A stretch of DNA of 64,000 nucleotides from VRUE01 sp963705635 (GCA_963705635.1 CAVPKH010000004.1:806001-870000); one strand, 5' to 3'; counted from the first letter of the stretch, positions 1 through 8,616 are shown. The notes: a model not told the origin generated them from the sequence alone. Numbers and translations are program-made.

Positions 1-636
1 TGCAAGGCCTACGGCGCCCGCCTGATGGTCGACGAGGCCCACGGCGCCGGCGTGCTCGGCGCCCGCGGCGCCGGGGCCTGCGAGCTGTTCGGGCTCGAGC
101 ACGAGGTGGACCTGCGGATGGGCACCTTCTCCAAGAGCCTCGCCTCCTGCGGTGGCTTCGTCGCCGGCCCCGCTGACGTGATCGAGTACCTGCGGATCGC
201 CTCCCGCTCCTTCGTCTTCAGCGCCTCGGCCGTGCCCGCCGCGGTCGGCGCCGCCCTGGCGGCGTTGCGGGTGATCCGCGCCGACGGCCCGCGGCTCTTC
301 GAGGCCCTGCTCGGCAACGCCGAGTACCTGCGCGAAGGGCTGCGCCAGCTGGGGCTGAAGGTGGTCGAGCCGGGCACGCTGCCTGACGGCACGATCGCGA
401 CCACGCCGGTCGTGCCGGTCGTCGTCGGCGACGACTGGCAGGCGGTGCTGCTCTGGAAGGCGCTCTTCGACGCCGGCCTCTACACCAACGTCGCGATTCA
501 CCCCGCGGTCCCCCCCGGCGGCGCCCTCCTCCGCACCAGCCTGATGGCGACCCACGAGCGCGAGCACCTCGACGGCGCGCTGGGAACGATCGCTCGGGTG
601 ATCGAGGACTTCCCCGATCTACCCCGCTCGGGGTAG
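1..636 (+). CDS. PLP-dependent alpha-oxoamine synthase family enzyme, 3' part
   Basis: The coding frame is open from base 1, so the N-terminal half lies outside the window; 211 residues remain of a family usually near 390. Visible signatures are DEAHG, whose Asp contacts the PLP ring nitrogen, and GTFSKSLASCGGF, which carries the Schiff-base lysine. The C-terminal segment with PAVPPGGALLRTS fits the 8-amino-7-oxononanoate synthase / serine palmitoyltransferase / KBL group. These enzymes condense an amino acid with an acyl-CoA. The SKSLAS context leans to the serine palmitoyltransferase-like side, but the substrate cannot be fixed from this fragment. The gene ends with TAG. Confidence 0.85.
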   Translation, partial: CKAYGARLMVDEAHGAGVLGARGAGACELFGLEHEVDLRMGTFSKSLASCGGFVAGPADVIEYLRIASRSFVFSASAVPAAVGAALAALRVIRADGPRLFEALLGNAEYLREGLRQLGLKVVEPGTLPDGTIATTPVVPVVVGDDWQAVLLWKALFDAGLYTNVAIHPAVPPGGALLRTSLMATHEREHLDGALGTIARVIEDFPDLPRSG

Positions 637-657
637 TTTCGTCCTCGGCTGGAAAAT

Positions 658-675
658 GGCGGGACTTCGCCCGCC
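658..675 (+). terminator. Short GC-rich hairpin after the oxoamine synthase gene
   Basis: A perfect 6-bp stem (GGCGGG / CCCGCC) with a six-base ACTTCG loop lies 22 bases past the stop codon. No T-tract follows, so termination is plausible but not certain. Confidence 0.4.
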
Positions 676-728
676 GCGAAAAAGATGCTCTTAGCGACTG
701 CGGCGACGCGGCTTTGCTCCGGCCGGGG

Positions 729-758
729 TTGACGCTCACCGCACCCAACGCATAGCTT
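729..758 (+). promoter_or_regulatory. Putative sigma-70-type promoter for the mIHF gene
   Basis: TTGACG at 729-734 and TAGCTT at 753-758 are separated by 18 bases. They lie about 130 bases upstream of the GTG start at 890, giving a long 5' leader. The -35 box is near consensus and the -10 box is weaker. Assigned by pattern only. Confidence 0.4.
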
Positions 759-889
759 GGCCCACGCGCCGATCGCATCCCGGGGCAGGGAAGCGAATGG
801 TGGAGCACTCGACTCATCCAGGCCGGAATTTGCCTCCGGTGCGGCGCGCAGAGCTACCCAGTTAATGAACCCCGAAGGGAGGAGTCCCA

Positions 890-1246
890 GTGGACACAGC
901 TTCGATCGCCCCTGCTCAGACGACCGCTTCCGCTATCCAGACCCCGCAGCACATGCAGGCGCTTGCCCGCGCCAACCGCGTGCGACTCGCGAGGGCGGAG
1001 CTGAAGCGCTCGATTGCCCGGGGGGACGTAGAAGCCTCTGACGTGGTCCGCGACTCCCCCTGGGAGACCGAGAGCATGACCCTGGCCGAGCTGCTGACCA
1101 GCCAGCGCCGCTGGGGCCGCACCCGCGCCCGCAAGTTCCTGCTCGGCCTCGCGCTCAACGAGAACAAGCGCATCGGCACCCTCACCTCCCGCCAGCGCGC
1201 CCTGCTCGCCAGCGAGCTGTCGACCAGAGAATCCATCCTGGTCTGA
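890..1246 (+). CDS. mihF: Integration host factor, actinobacterial type (mIHF)
   Basis: A 118-residue basic protein. The central stretch RVRLARAELKRSIARGD followed by LLTSQRRWGRTRARKFL and LTSRQRALLASEL matches the actinobacterial mIHF family, which are small helical DNA-binding proteins unrelated to HU/IHF of proteobacteria. They bend DNA and act in nucleoid organisation and phage integration. The start is GTG at 890, supported by GGGAGGAG at 877-884. The N-terminal 25 residues are Ala/Thr/Gln-rich and probably disordered. Its TGA stop lies inside the long inverted repeat at 1244-1341. Confidence 0.85.
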   Translation: MDTASIAPAQTTASAIQTPQHMQALARANRVRLARAELKRSIARGDVEASDVVRDSPWETESMTLAELLTSQRRWGRTRARKFLLGLALNENKRIGTLTSRQRALLASELSTRESILV

Positions 1247-1341
1247 CGCGACCGGCTGCCGTCAGACAAGGACGCAGGGAGCGTGGCGTGCTCTGCACGC
1301 GAGCGACCGAGGACGCCGTCTGACGGCAGCCGGTCGCGTCA
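1244..1341. terminator. Long perfect inverted repeat between convergent genes
   Basis: Two 24-base arms (1244-1267 and 1318-1341) are perfect reverse complements around a 50-base centre, which contains a smaller hairpin (GCGTGC / GCACGC, 1286-1300). The left arm begins with the TGA of the mIHF gene, and the right arm ends with the complement of the TGA of the minus-strand membrane gene, so both stop codons sit at the base of the stem. A bidirectional terminator or mRNA 3'-end stabiliser is the simplest reading. Confidence 0.65.
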
Positions 1342-1746
1342 GCCGCCGCCGAGGCGGCCGACCTTGAAGGAAAGCCCGCCGGACGCCCGCTGAAAGGCCC
1401 GGCGGGCGAAGAAAAAGGTGACGAGGAAGGCAACCGCTCCCACCCCCAGGCAGATCGCCAGGATCAGGCCGGCCAGGTAGAAGAGGCCGCCGACGACGAA
1501 AACGAAGACGGTGCCGGCGAGCAGGGTCGTGTGGGAGCGGTAGCCGGCGAAGTGCTCGCTCGCCGCCGTCGCCAGCCCGCCGAGGCCGGCCAGCACGACC
1601 CCGACTCCGAGCGCGGTCGGGTTCTTGCCGAAGATGCCGATCACCAGCATCACGATGCCGGCGAACACGGACAGCTCGGCCAGCGGGAAGTTGCCCCACG
1701 GCGCCGGTGGCCGCTCCTCCTTTTGCCTATCGGTCAACGGCCGCAA
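1339..1746 (-). CDS. Small integral membrane protein of unknown function
   Basis: 135 residues with a hydrophilic, Pro-rich N-terminus and about four hydrophobic segments: roughly residues 23-40, 46-62, 73-95 and 98-115, the last running into a basic FFFARRAFQR stretch. No family is recognised with confidence. It overlaps the upstream gene (1727-2245) by 20 bases and is the last gene of the minus-strand block, closed by the inverted repeat at 1244-1341. Confidence 0.6.
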   Translation of the reverse strand: MRPLTDRQKEERPPAPWGNFPLAELSVFAGIVMLVIGIFGKNPTALGVGVVLAGLGGLATAASEHFAGYRSHTTLLAGTVFVFVVGGLFYLAGLILAICLGVGAVAFLVTFFFARRAFQRASGGLSFKVGRLGGG

Positions 1747-2245
1747 GCCGCGCGGATAACGGACATCCAGAGGAAACCTTGACCCGCCACCAGCCCATCA
1801 GCATCCCGAGTGGGCCGAGGCGCGGGCGCGAGTGCCAGTGCCCGCAGCCCGGCTCGCCGATGTCGGCGCGTGAGACCCGCAGCCACTTGTGCTCGGCGGG
1901 CGACGCCAGCATGCGGCGCAGGAGCTCGCGATTGCTGGTCTCGAGCTCGCCCTGCTCGCGCAATGCGAGGCGCGCGTCGGCGATCCGCTCCGCCAGCGCG
2001 TCGCGCACCCGCTCCAGCTCGTCGAGGCCGGCGATCCGCGGCTCGCTGAAGCGCGCGCGAACCCCGGTGTCGAGATCGAGCCGGGGGAAGGCCTCGGTGC
2101 AGAGGCGGGAGAGCTCGTGCTCGAGGCGGCCAATCTGGCGTCGCATCTCGGCGCGCGCAAGGCGCTCATCGCCTCCGACGCGAAGCGCTGTGAGCGTATC
2201 TCGATCGAGCAGATCCGGCATAAGCCCGAATCGAGTGTAGATCAC
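1727..2245 (-). CDS. Conserved hypothetical protein with coiled-coil centre
   Basis: 172 residues. The middle (about 28-110) is charged and helical, with Arg/Glu/Leu spacing typical of a coiled coil (RARAEMRRQIGRLEHELSRL style). The C-terminus is distinct: SPAEHKWLRVSRADIGEPGC, then a GHWHSRPRLGPLGMLMGWWR stretch, including a Cys-Gly-His-Trp-His element that could bind metal. GTG at 2245 is the longest start; ATG at 2221 is an alternative. It lies 63 bases after the B3/B4 gene and overlaps the membrane gene downstream. No function can be assigned. Confidence 0.6.
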   Translation of the reverse strand: MIYTRFGLMPDLLDRDTLTALRVGGDERLARAEMRRQIGRLEHELSRLCTEAFPRLDLDTGVRARFSEPRIAGLDELERVRDALAERIADARLALREQGELETSNRELLRRMLASPAEHKWLRVSRADIGEPGCGHWHSRPRLGPLGMLMGWWRVKVSSGCPLSARLAAVDR

Positions 2246-2308
2246 CGGCTAGCGGCGTTCCTTAGCCCTGTATTACGAAGGCAAGAACGGCCAGGGGGCC
2301 GGCGGGCG

Positions 2309-2980
2309 CTAAGCCTCGAGCGCCGCGCAGGCGATCCAGAGCGCCTCGTCAACCGAGGCCTGCGGAACCCCCTTGACCTGGACGGCGGCGAGCGCGATGC
2401 GGCCGGCGGCCGGCTCAACGGCCCAGTCCGCCGCCGCTTCGCCAAAGAGCAGCGCCAGCGGCGCCCGTTCATCGGCGATCGTCAGCGTCCCCTGCGCCAG
2501 CTCGCCCGGTTTGCCTGGCAGCGCCTCCCCCGGGGCCGAGTCGCGGATGCAGAGGCGCCCCTGGAGCCGCTCGGCGTCGAAAGCCCGCAGGGCGACGCCG
2601 GTCTCGACCGTGGCGATGGTCAGCGCGTCGACGGGCATGCCGCGGCTGACGAACGCCCCGTCGTGGAGCCGGTCGAGGGCGAGCTGCTCGACCGGCGTGC
2701 GGGTGCGATCGGGGTCGAGGCCGATCTGGCGGAAGAAGACCCGGTAGGCCCAGGGGATCGGCCGCTCGCGCAGGTGGATCGCGTGGGAGCCGTAGAAGCG
2801 GTCGGACAGGGAGCGCAGGCGGCGCTGGACCGGCTCCGGGCTGCGCTGCGGACAGCCGTCGAGCTCGACCCAGGCGAGGCCGAGGCCGGGAAACTCGGCG
2901 GCGATGTGGGGCGCCACCCAGCCCTGCTCGGGCGCGGGCTCCCAGTCGAGCTCCGACCCGGTCGCGCCGGCGCCCGCCAC
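2309..2980 (-). CDS. B3/B4 tRNA-binding domain protein
   Basis: 223 residues when started at GTG 2980. The core SDRFYGSHAIHLRERPIPWA to DRLHDGAFVSRGMPVDALTI resembles the B3/B4 domain of phenylalanyl-tRNA synthetase beta, here as a stand-alone protein. Such proteins are often annotated as putative editing or tRNA-binding domains; a substrate is not known from sequence. The start is chosen because GGAGGGAGG lies just upstream and the preceding gene's TGA ends one base before it, so the two are translationally coupled. Confidence 0.7.
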   Translation of the reverse strand: MAGAGATGSELDWEPAPEQGWVAPHIAAEFPGLGLAWVELDGCPQRSPEPVQRRLRSLSDRFYGSHAIHLRERPIPWAYRVFFRQIGLDPDRTRTPVEQLALDRLHDGAFVSRGMPVDALTIATVETGVALRAFDAERLQGRLCIRDSAPGEALPGKPGELAQGTLTIADERAPLALLFGEAAADWAVEPAAGRIALAAVQVKGVPQASVDEALWIACAALEA

Positions 2981-2981
2981 C

Positions 2982-3638
2982 TCAGCCTCCCTCCACGGCG
3001 CGGGTCGCACCCAGCAGCTCGTCGACGTGAGCTTCGAGCTGAGGCGCGGACAGCTCGCCGACGCTGGCGTCCTGCAGGGTTCCGCCCGGATAGACGTAGG
3101 CGAAGGTGGGGCAGCCACCGACCCGGTAGAGGCTCGCGACGGCGCCGTCGCGGTCGTAGCCGACCGGCATCTTCCAGCCGCGCCGGCGGATCAGGTCGCG
3201 AACGGTGTCGCGATCGTCGCGCACGTCAAGTGAGAGGAAGCCCACCCGCCCACGGTAGCGCGCGTAGACCCTGCTGACCACGTCCTGCTGTTCGCTGCAG
3301 TTGCCGCCGCGCGAGAACCAGAAGGAGAGCACCAGCGGCCGCGAGAAGAAGTCGCAGACGCGGATGGCCCCCGGCGTCTGGACCCGGCAGGCGGGCGTGC
3401 GGCGAGCGTTCGCCGGGCAGGGCGTCTCGGAGGATTCGCAGTCGTCCTGGGCGATGTTGGCATCGCCTTCCAGCGAACCGGCTGCGAGCGGCACGGCGAA
3501 CTCGGGCAACGACCAGCGGTGGGAGACCCGGTCGAGCCCGAGGGTGCCTTCGTCCTTGCTGCCGAGCGTGTTGATGACGGCAATCGCGATCACCGCGGCG
3601 AAGATCAAACCGACGACGAGCGAGTAGCGATCCCTCAT
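2982..3638 (-). CDS. Membrane-anchored thioredoxin-like (redoxin/TlpA-type) protein
   Basis: 218 residues. Residues 5-25 form an uncleaved signal anchor (SLVVGLIFAAVIAIAVINTL), followed by an extracytoplasmic thioredoxin fold: PLVLSFWFSRGGNCSEQQ, a helix, SLDVRDDRD, and the cis-Pro loop VGGCPTFAYVYPGG. The usual CxxC site is reduced to one Cys (GGNCSEQQ), with another Cys just before the cis-Pro. This suggests a non-classical redox role, or structural rather than disulfide-exchange chemistry. Its ATG overlaps the RND gene stop by four bases (ATGA). Confidence 0.75.
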   Translation of the reverse strand: MRDRYSLVVGLIFAAVIAIAVINTLGSKDEGTLGLDRVSHRWSLPEFAVPLAAGSLEGDANIAQDDCESSETPCPANARRTPACRVQTPGAIRVCDFFSRPLVLSFWFSRGGNCSEQQDVVSRVYARYRGRVGFLSLDVRDDRDTVRDLIRRRGWKMPVGYDRDGAVASLYRVGGCPTFAYVYPGGTLQDASVGELSAPQLEAHVDELLGATRAVEGG

Positions 3639-6121
3639 CGCTCCTCGATCCAGACCAGCGCGGCGGGGAGCACGATCATTACCCCGAGCAGCGCCACCGC
3701 GAGATCGATCACGGTGACGAAGCCGAAGTCGCGCAGCATTCGAACGTCACTGGCGATCAGCACGGCGAAGCCGGCGGTCACCGTCACCGCGGAGGCGAGG
3801 ACGGCGGGGCCGGTGCGGGCGTAGGCGGCGCGAAGGGCGTCAGCGAGGGCGAGGCCGCTGCCGCGCTCCTCGTGAAAGCGGGCGGAGAGGATGACGCTGA
3901 ACTCGGTGGCGATCGCGATCGTCAGCGCACCCAGCGCGGCCGACATCGGGTTGAGCGGGATGCGGCTCAGCCACAGCACCAGGGCCGACCAGCCGGTGGC
4001 GAGCACGATCGGCGCCAGCGGCACCAGCGATCGCCGGAACGAGCGGTAGGCGACGAGCAGGACGAGCGCCACCGCGACCAAGCTCGCCAGGGTGAGCCAG
4101 TAGCGGCTGGCGGAGAGGTCGGAGGCGGCGGCAGCGGCAATCACCGGCAGGCCGGCGAGGCGGACCCTGACCCCCGCCGGCGGCCCGCCCGCTGCGCCGG
4201 GCTCGCCAATCTCACCCCGGACCCGGTCGATCAGGTCCTGCTGGGCCTCGAGCGACTGGGCGCGGATGCCGAAGCTGAGCAGCGCCGTGTGCCCCGGCAG
4301 GCCGGTCCGCGGGTCGATCGGTGCAACCTGTTCGAGGTCGTAGGCGGGAAGTTCGCGCAGGGTCGCGCGGAGATCCTCCTGCCTCAGCCGCTCGCCGTCC
4401 TTGCCGCTGGCGAGGAAGTCCGAAAGGGCGGGCCCGGGGCAGACTTCAGCCTCGAGACAGCTCGGGCGCGGGCCCGAGAAGCCGTTGGAGTCGAGGACGC
4501 GTTGCTTGAAGGCCGCCATCCACCGAATCGTCGCCGGATCGCTGAGGTCGGGGGCTTCGACGCTGACGTCGAGCTGGCCGGAGACGCCGGTCGCGTCCTG
4601 CAGCTGGTTGAGGTCGCGAACCTCGCGCAGGTCCTGCGGGGCGAGGGCGCGGATGTCGGAGACGGTGCCGATCTGAGTCCCCACCCCCCAGCCGACCAGG
4701 GCCAGGACCGCGCCGACGCCAAGCACCTGCTTGGGCTTGGCCAGGGCCAGGTCGAGCGAGCGAGCGCTGAACGACGCCAGCCGTGCCGCGGCTCGCTCCT
4801 GCAGCGGGCGCAGCGCCGGCGCGAAGGACAACTCGTCGGCCTCGCCGCGCAGGCTGAGCGCCGCAAGCCCGGCAACGAGCGCCAGGCCGAAGCCAATCGC
4901 GATCCCGGCGAGGAGGAGGAGTCCGAAGCCGCGCACCATCGGCGTCGGCGAGAGCTGCAGCGCGGCGAACCCGGCGGCGGTGGCGAGGGCGGCGACGGCG
5001 ATCGTCGGCCCGCCCCGCGCAGCCGCCTGCCTCGCCGCCTCCACCCTCTCGGCGCCGGCGCAGACCGCCTCGTCGTAGCGAGCCTGGAGCTGGATCGTGT
5101 AGTCGACGACGAGGCCGATGAGGATCGGCATCACCGCGATCGAGGCCATCGTCAGCGCGCCGCCGAAGAGCCCGAGCAGGCCGAAGGTGATCGCCGCGGC
5201 AGCGAGGGCGATGGCGAGCGGCAGCAGGCGCAGTCGCGAGCGGAAGACCGCGAGCAGGGTCAGCGACATGACCAGGACGGCGAGCGCGAAGAGGACCAGC
5301 AGCGCGTCCTTCAGCGCCGCAGCCAGCCCCTCGAGCACCACCGGGGCGCCGGAGACCGTGTAGGTGCCGCGGTTCAGGGCGAAGCAGGCTTCGGGCTCGC
5401 CCTCCGAGCCGCAGACGCGCCGGGGGGTCGTTTCGTAGACAGCGGCACGAATCAACGCCAGGGCTCGGCTGCGTTCGGCTTCGCTGAGGTCAGGACGCAG
5501 TCGCACGACGATCTGCGCCGAGTGGCTGTTGGGAAAGAGGTAAGCGAGGCGTGCCTTCGGCGTGCCCCGCGAGCGCCGCAGGTCAAAGACGATCGTGGCG
5601 AGGAAGTCCGGGTTGCTGAAGCTCGGCGCGCTGGTGATCCCGTAGCGCGCCGCCACCGAGAGCAGGAATTCCCTCAGCTGCGCGGGCGGCACCCGCGCGG
5701 CCAGCCGTCGCAGCTGGCGGTCGATCTGGATCACCGCCTCGTTGAGGAAGGTCGCCGGCCCGACGACGAACTGGACCGGGTCCAGCTGCGCCAGCTCCGC
5801 GCAAGGCCCGGGGATCGATTTGGCCCCCTTTGGCAGCTTGCCCGAGAGGCATCCCTCCAGCCGCAGCAGGCGTTCCAGGTTCGAGCTCAGCACCAGTTCC
5901 TGCAGGTCCCCCTGCGCCAGCACCACCAGCGGTTCTTCGCCGAACACCTCCCGCACCCGCTGAGTGGCGCGGTAGCTCTCGGTGTCGGTATCGACGAGGG
6001 TGTCGGTGCCGGCGCTCGTCGGCAGCTGCGTCGCCACCGCGCCCGCCGCCACCGCGAGCACAGCCGACACGACCAGGACGACCCGCGCGTGGCGAACCGC
6101 CCAGGCAGCGACCCCGCTCAA
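3635..6121 (-). CDS. RND/MMPL-family membrane transporter
   Basis: 828 residues with the RND superfamily layout in two halves. Each half has one N-terminal TM, a large extracytoplasmic loop (about 35-260 and 455-640), then a block of five TMs. The second TM block includes LTIAIATEFSVILSARFHEE and the first VMPILIGLVVDYTIQLQARY, the D-Y-x-I-x-L element typical of MMPL/HpnN/patched-like exporters that move lipids or hydrophobic molecules. It overlaps both neighbours by ATGA junctions, so it is made with the MlaF-like ATPase and the redoxin. Substrate unknown; a lipid is likely from context. Confidence 0.85.
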   Translation of the reverse strand: MSGVAAWAVRHARVVLVVSAVLAVAAGAVATQLPTSAGTDTLVDTDTESYRATQRVREVFGEEPLVVLAQGDLQELVLSSNLERLLRLEGCLSGKLPKGAKSIPGPCAELAQLDPVQFVVGPATFLNEAVIQIDRQLRRLAARVPPAQLREFLLSVAARYGITSAPSFSNPDFLATIVFDLRRSRGTPKARLAYLFPNSHSAQIVVRLRPDLSEAERSRALALIRAAVYETTPRRVCGSEGEPEACFALNRGTYTVSGAPVVLEGLAAALKDALLVLFALAVLVMSLTLLAVFRSRLRLLPLAIALAAAAITFGLLGLFGGALTMASIAVMPILIGLVVDYTIQLQARYDEAVCAGAERVEAARQAAARGGPTIAVAALATAAGFAALQLSPTPMVRGFGLLLLAGIAIGFGLALVAGLAALSLRGEADELSFAPALRPLQERAAARLASFSARSLDLALAKPKQVLGVGAVLALVGWGVGTQIGTVSDIRALAPQDLREVRDLNQLQDATGVSGQLDVSVEAPDLSDPATIRWMAAFKQRVLDSNGFSGPRPSCLEAEVCPGPALSDFLASGKDGERLRQEDLRATLRELPAYDLEQVAPIDPRTGLPGHTALLSFGIRAQSLEAQQDLIDRVRGEIGEPGAAGGPPAGVRVRLAGLPVIAAAAASDLSASRYWLTLASLVAVALVLLVAYRSFRRSLVPLAPIVLATGWSALVLWLSRIPLNPMSAALGALTIAIATEFSVILSARFHEERGSGLALADALRAAYARTGPAVLASAVTVTAGFAVLIASDVRMLRDFGFVTVIDLAVALLGVMIVLPAALVWIEER

Positions 6122-7010
6122 TCCATCGAGAGCGGACCGGATACGTCCGCGTTGAGGAACTGACTGACGAACCGGTTCTCGGAATCGAACAGTTCCTCCT
6201 TCGGGCCCGACTCGACGATCTTGCCGTTCCAGAGCACCGCGATGAAGTCGGAGACGCGCCGCGCCGTGTTGAGGTCGTGGCTGATCACCAGGTAGCAGCC
6301 GCCGTTCTCCTCGTGCACCTCACGGACCAGCTCGCAGAGCAGCGCCGTGCGCACCGGGTCAAGGCCGGAATCGGGCTCGTCGAACATCACGATCGCCGGT
6401 TCCAGCACCAGCGCCCGGGCGAAGCCGGCGCGCTTGCGCATGCCGCCCGAGAGCTCGTTCGGCATCTTGTAGATCGCCTCGCTCAGCCCCACCTCCTTGA
6501 GGCGGCGGTTGCAGATCTCGCCGATCTCTTCCTCGCTCTTGTCGGTGTGCTGGCGCAGCGGGAAGGCGGTGTTGTCGTAGATGTTCATCGAGCCGAAGAG
6601 GGCGCCGTCCTGGAAGAGCAGGCCGAACTTCTTGCGCACCTCGAAGAGTTCGTCGTCGGTCATGTTCGGGATCGATTCGCCGTGCACGAGCACGTCGCCC
6701 GAATCGGGGTAAAGCAGGCCGACGATGTGCTTGATCAGGACGCTCTTGCCGGTGCCCGAGGGGCCCAGCACCATCGAGATCTGATCCTCGGGCAGGCCGA
6801 GGTTGAGGCCGTTGAGGATGCGGGCGCGACCGAACTGCTTGACCAGGTCGATGATCTCGATCGCGTCCTCACCGCCGTGGTCGCGCTTGCGGCCGGTGTG
6901 GAAGCGGTAGGGATCGGTCTCGGCTGGGATCGACGCCGGGGATGACGAAGTCGCGGCCCATCACGGACCCGTCCTCGCTGATGTAGGGCCGCTCTGCTCA
7001 TCCATGACAT
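6118..7010 (-). CDS. MlaF/Mkl-like ABC transporter ATPase, 5' end frameshifted
   Basis: The intact part (6118-6774 and in-frame sequence up to about 6925) encodes Walker A GPSGTGKS, Q-loop LLFQDGALF, signature LSGGMRKRAGFARAL, Walker B AIVMFDEPDSGLDP and switch His ISHDLN: all ATPase elements are present. It belongs to the phospholipid/Mce-associated MlaF/Mkl group. AGGAGG at 7021-7026 supports ATG 7010, but that frame and the ATPase frame differ. Recognisable N-terminal sequence (SVMGRDFVIPGVDP, then AETDPYRFHTGRKRD) is spread over two frames, so at least one indel near 6925 and a second near 6990 are implied. Sequencing error is the likely cause. Confidence 0.8.
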
Positions 7011-7015
7011 ATCTA

Positions 7016-7813
7016 TCAGCCTCCTATCGGCGCCCGCGGGTTGGCTCCCCAGAAGACCAGGGTGCCAAGCATCCCGATGATGTGAACCAAGACGATATTG
7101 AGAACCATCGACTTCGCGGTGGCGGTGCCGACCCCGACCGGGCCCCCCGACGCCGTGTAGCCGTAGTAGCAGCCGACCATGACTATGGCGGTCGCCATGA
7201 ACATGCCCTTGATCAGGCTGAAGATCAGGTCGGGCGGGTTCTGGAACATCCAGAAGATCAGCAGGTAGCCACCCGAGGAGACGTCACCGATCTGCTGGAC
7301 GACGGCCAGGTAGCTGGCGAAGTACATGATCCCGATCCCGACAAGGTACATGAAGGGGAAGGCGATCCAGGCGGCGAGCAGGCGGGTCGCGCAGAGGAAG
7401 GTGACGGGCGGCACGCCCATCACCTCGAGCGCGTCGATCTCGTCGGAGATCCGCATCGCGCCGAGCTCGGCGACGATCCCGGTGCCGACCTTGGCCGCCA
7501 GCATGTAGCCGAAGGCGTAGGGCATGATCTCGCGCAGGTCGCACCAGGCCGAGAAGACGCCGGCATAGGCGGGCGCGCCCTGGGCGCGCAGCAGGTAGGC
7601 CCCCTCGATCCCGCACTGCAGGCCGAGGATGAAGACGAGGCCCCAGATGATCAGGGCGGAGCCGAGGATCAGGATCCCGGCCTGGCGCAGGCTCTCGCCG
7701 AAGAAGCGCAGGACGCGGCCGCTGTAGACGAGGCCGGCGACGCGCGAGCCGAAGCGGGCGATCTCGCCGAAGGAGTCGAGCCAGCCGCGCGGGACCTCGA
7801 GCCAGGCGTTCAT
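7016..7813 (-). CDS. MlaE/YrbE-family ABC permease (second copy)
   Basis: 265 residues, with a polytopic MlaE fold: hydrophobic segments near 50-75, 150-185, 195-215 and 235-258, and the conserved cytoplasmic coupling region VAELGAMRISDEIDALEVMG. This is the permease family that pairs with MlaF/Mkl ATPases in lipid import or retrograde transport. ATG 7813 overlaps the upstream permease stop (ATGA). It ends with TGA followed at once by TAG, just before the RBS of the ATPase gene. Paired, non-identical YrbE proteins are the rule in actinobacterial Mce systems. Confidence 0.9.
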   Translation of the reverse strand: MNAWLEVPRGWLDSFGEIARFGSRVAGLVYSGRVLRFFGESLRQAGILILGSALIIWGLVFILGLQCGIEGAYLLRAQGAPAYAGVFSAWCDLREIMPYAFGYMLAAKVGTGIVAELGAMRISDEIDALEVMGVPPVTFLCATRLLAAWIAFPFMYLVGIGIMYFASYLAVVQQIGDVSSGGYLLIFWMFQNPPDLIFSLIKGMFMATAIVMVGCYYGYTASGGPVGVGTATAKSMVLNIVLVHIIGMLGTLVFWGANPRAPIGG

Positions 7814-8616
7814 CGGATCGTCTGCAGCTCCGGGTTGGTGGCGAGCAGGGTCTGGGTGAAGGCGTAGTTGAAGGCGAAGACGCCCATGAAGGCGATCACC
7901 ACCGCCTCGTTGACGGCGCGGCCGACGCCGGCGGCGCCGCCGGACGCAGTCATCCCCTTGTAGGAGCAGACGACGGCGATGATCGCGCCGAACAGCGTGC
8001 ACTTGATCACCGAGCCCCAGAGGTCGGTGATCGAGGCGTTGGAGAAGAGGGTGGCGAAGAAGCCGCCGAGCGGCTGGTTGTAGAGCAGCTCGGTGATGAT
8101 GCCGCCGCTGATCCCGAAGACCAGGGCGTAGATGTCGAGCAGGCCGGTGATCAGCATCAGCGCCAGGAAGCGCGGCACGACCAGGTTCTTGATCGGGTCG
8201 ACGCCGAGCACCTGCAGGGCATCGAGCTCCTCGCGGATCTTGCGGGCGCCGAGGTCGGCGGTGATCGCGGTGCCGGCGACGCCGGCGACGACGACGGCGG
8301 TGACGAAGGGCGCGAACTCGCGGATCGAGGCGAGGACGAAGAAACCGCCGAGCCGGTCGAGGGCGCCGAAGAGCGAGAGGAAGTTGGCCGCCTGCAGGCC
8401 GGGCGCGCCGAAGCCGAAGGCCACGGTGGAGACCAGCAGCGGGAACCAGCAGAGCTGCAGGGCGAAGAGGAACTGGCCGATGAACTCCTCGCCATAGGGG
8501 TAAGGAGGCTTGACCGCGGAGACGAGCGTGCGAGCAGTGAGGATCATCATGTCCCCAACCTGTTCGAACAGCGACTTGGCGGGCAAGAATGCCCGGTTTA
8601 CCGTGGATCTGACCAT
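7810..8616 (-). CDS. MlaE/YrbE-family ABC permease (first copy)
   Basis: 268 residues, with the same fold as the next gene and the coupling motif ITADLGARKIREELDALQVLG in shortened family form. ATG 8616 is chosen because GGAGGAG lies seven bases upstream and the residues before it are not conserved-looking. This is the first gene of the minus-strand operon that runs through the second permease, ATPase, RND and redoxin genes. Its upstream region carries a 16-bp palindrome and a tandem repeat, listed separately. Confidence 0.9.
   Translation of the reverse strand: MVRSTVNRAFLPAKSLFEQVGDMMILTARTLVSAVKPPYPYGEEFIGQFLFALQLCWFPLLVSTVAFGFGAPGLQAANFLSLFGALDRLGGFFVLASIREFAPFVTAVVVAGVAGTAITADLGARKIREELDALQVLGVDPIKNLVVPRFLALMLITGLLDIYALVFGISGGIITELLYNQPLGGFFATLFSNASITDLWGSVIKCTLFGAIIAVVCSYKGMTASGGAAGVGRAVNEAVVIAFMGVFAFNYAFTQTLLATNPELQTIR

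Noticed and set aside
3872..6163. 763-codon plus-strand open frame
   Set aside because: Antisense to the RND gene; low-complexity Gln/Arg/Glu-rich product caused by GC-rich codon bias. Same for 1889-3277, 20159-22837, 14542-16431, 32454-34586, 45183-47321 and 27977-29599.
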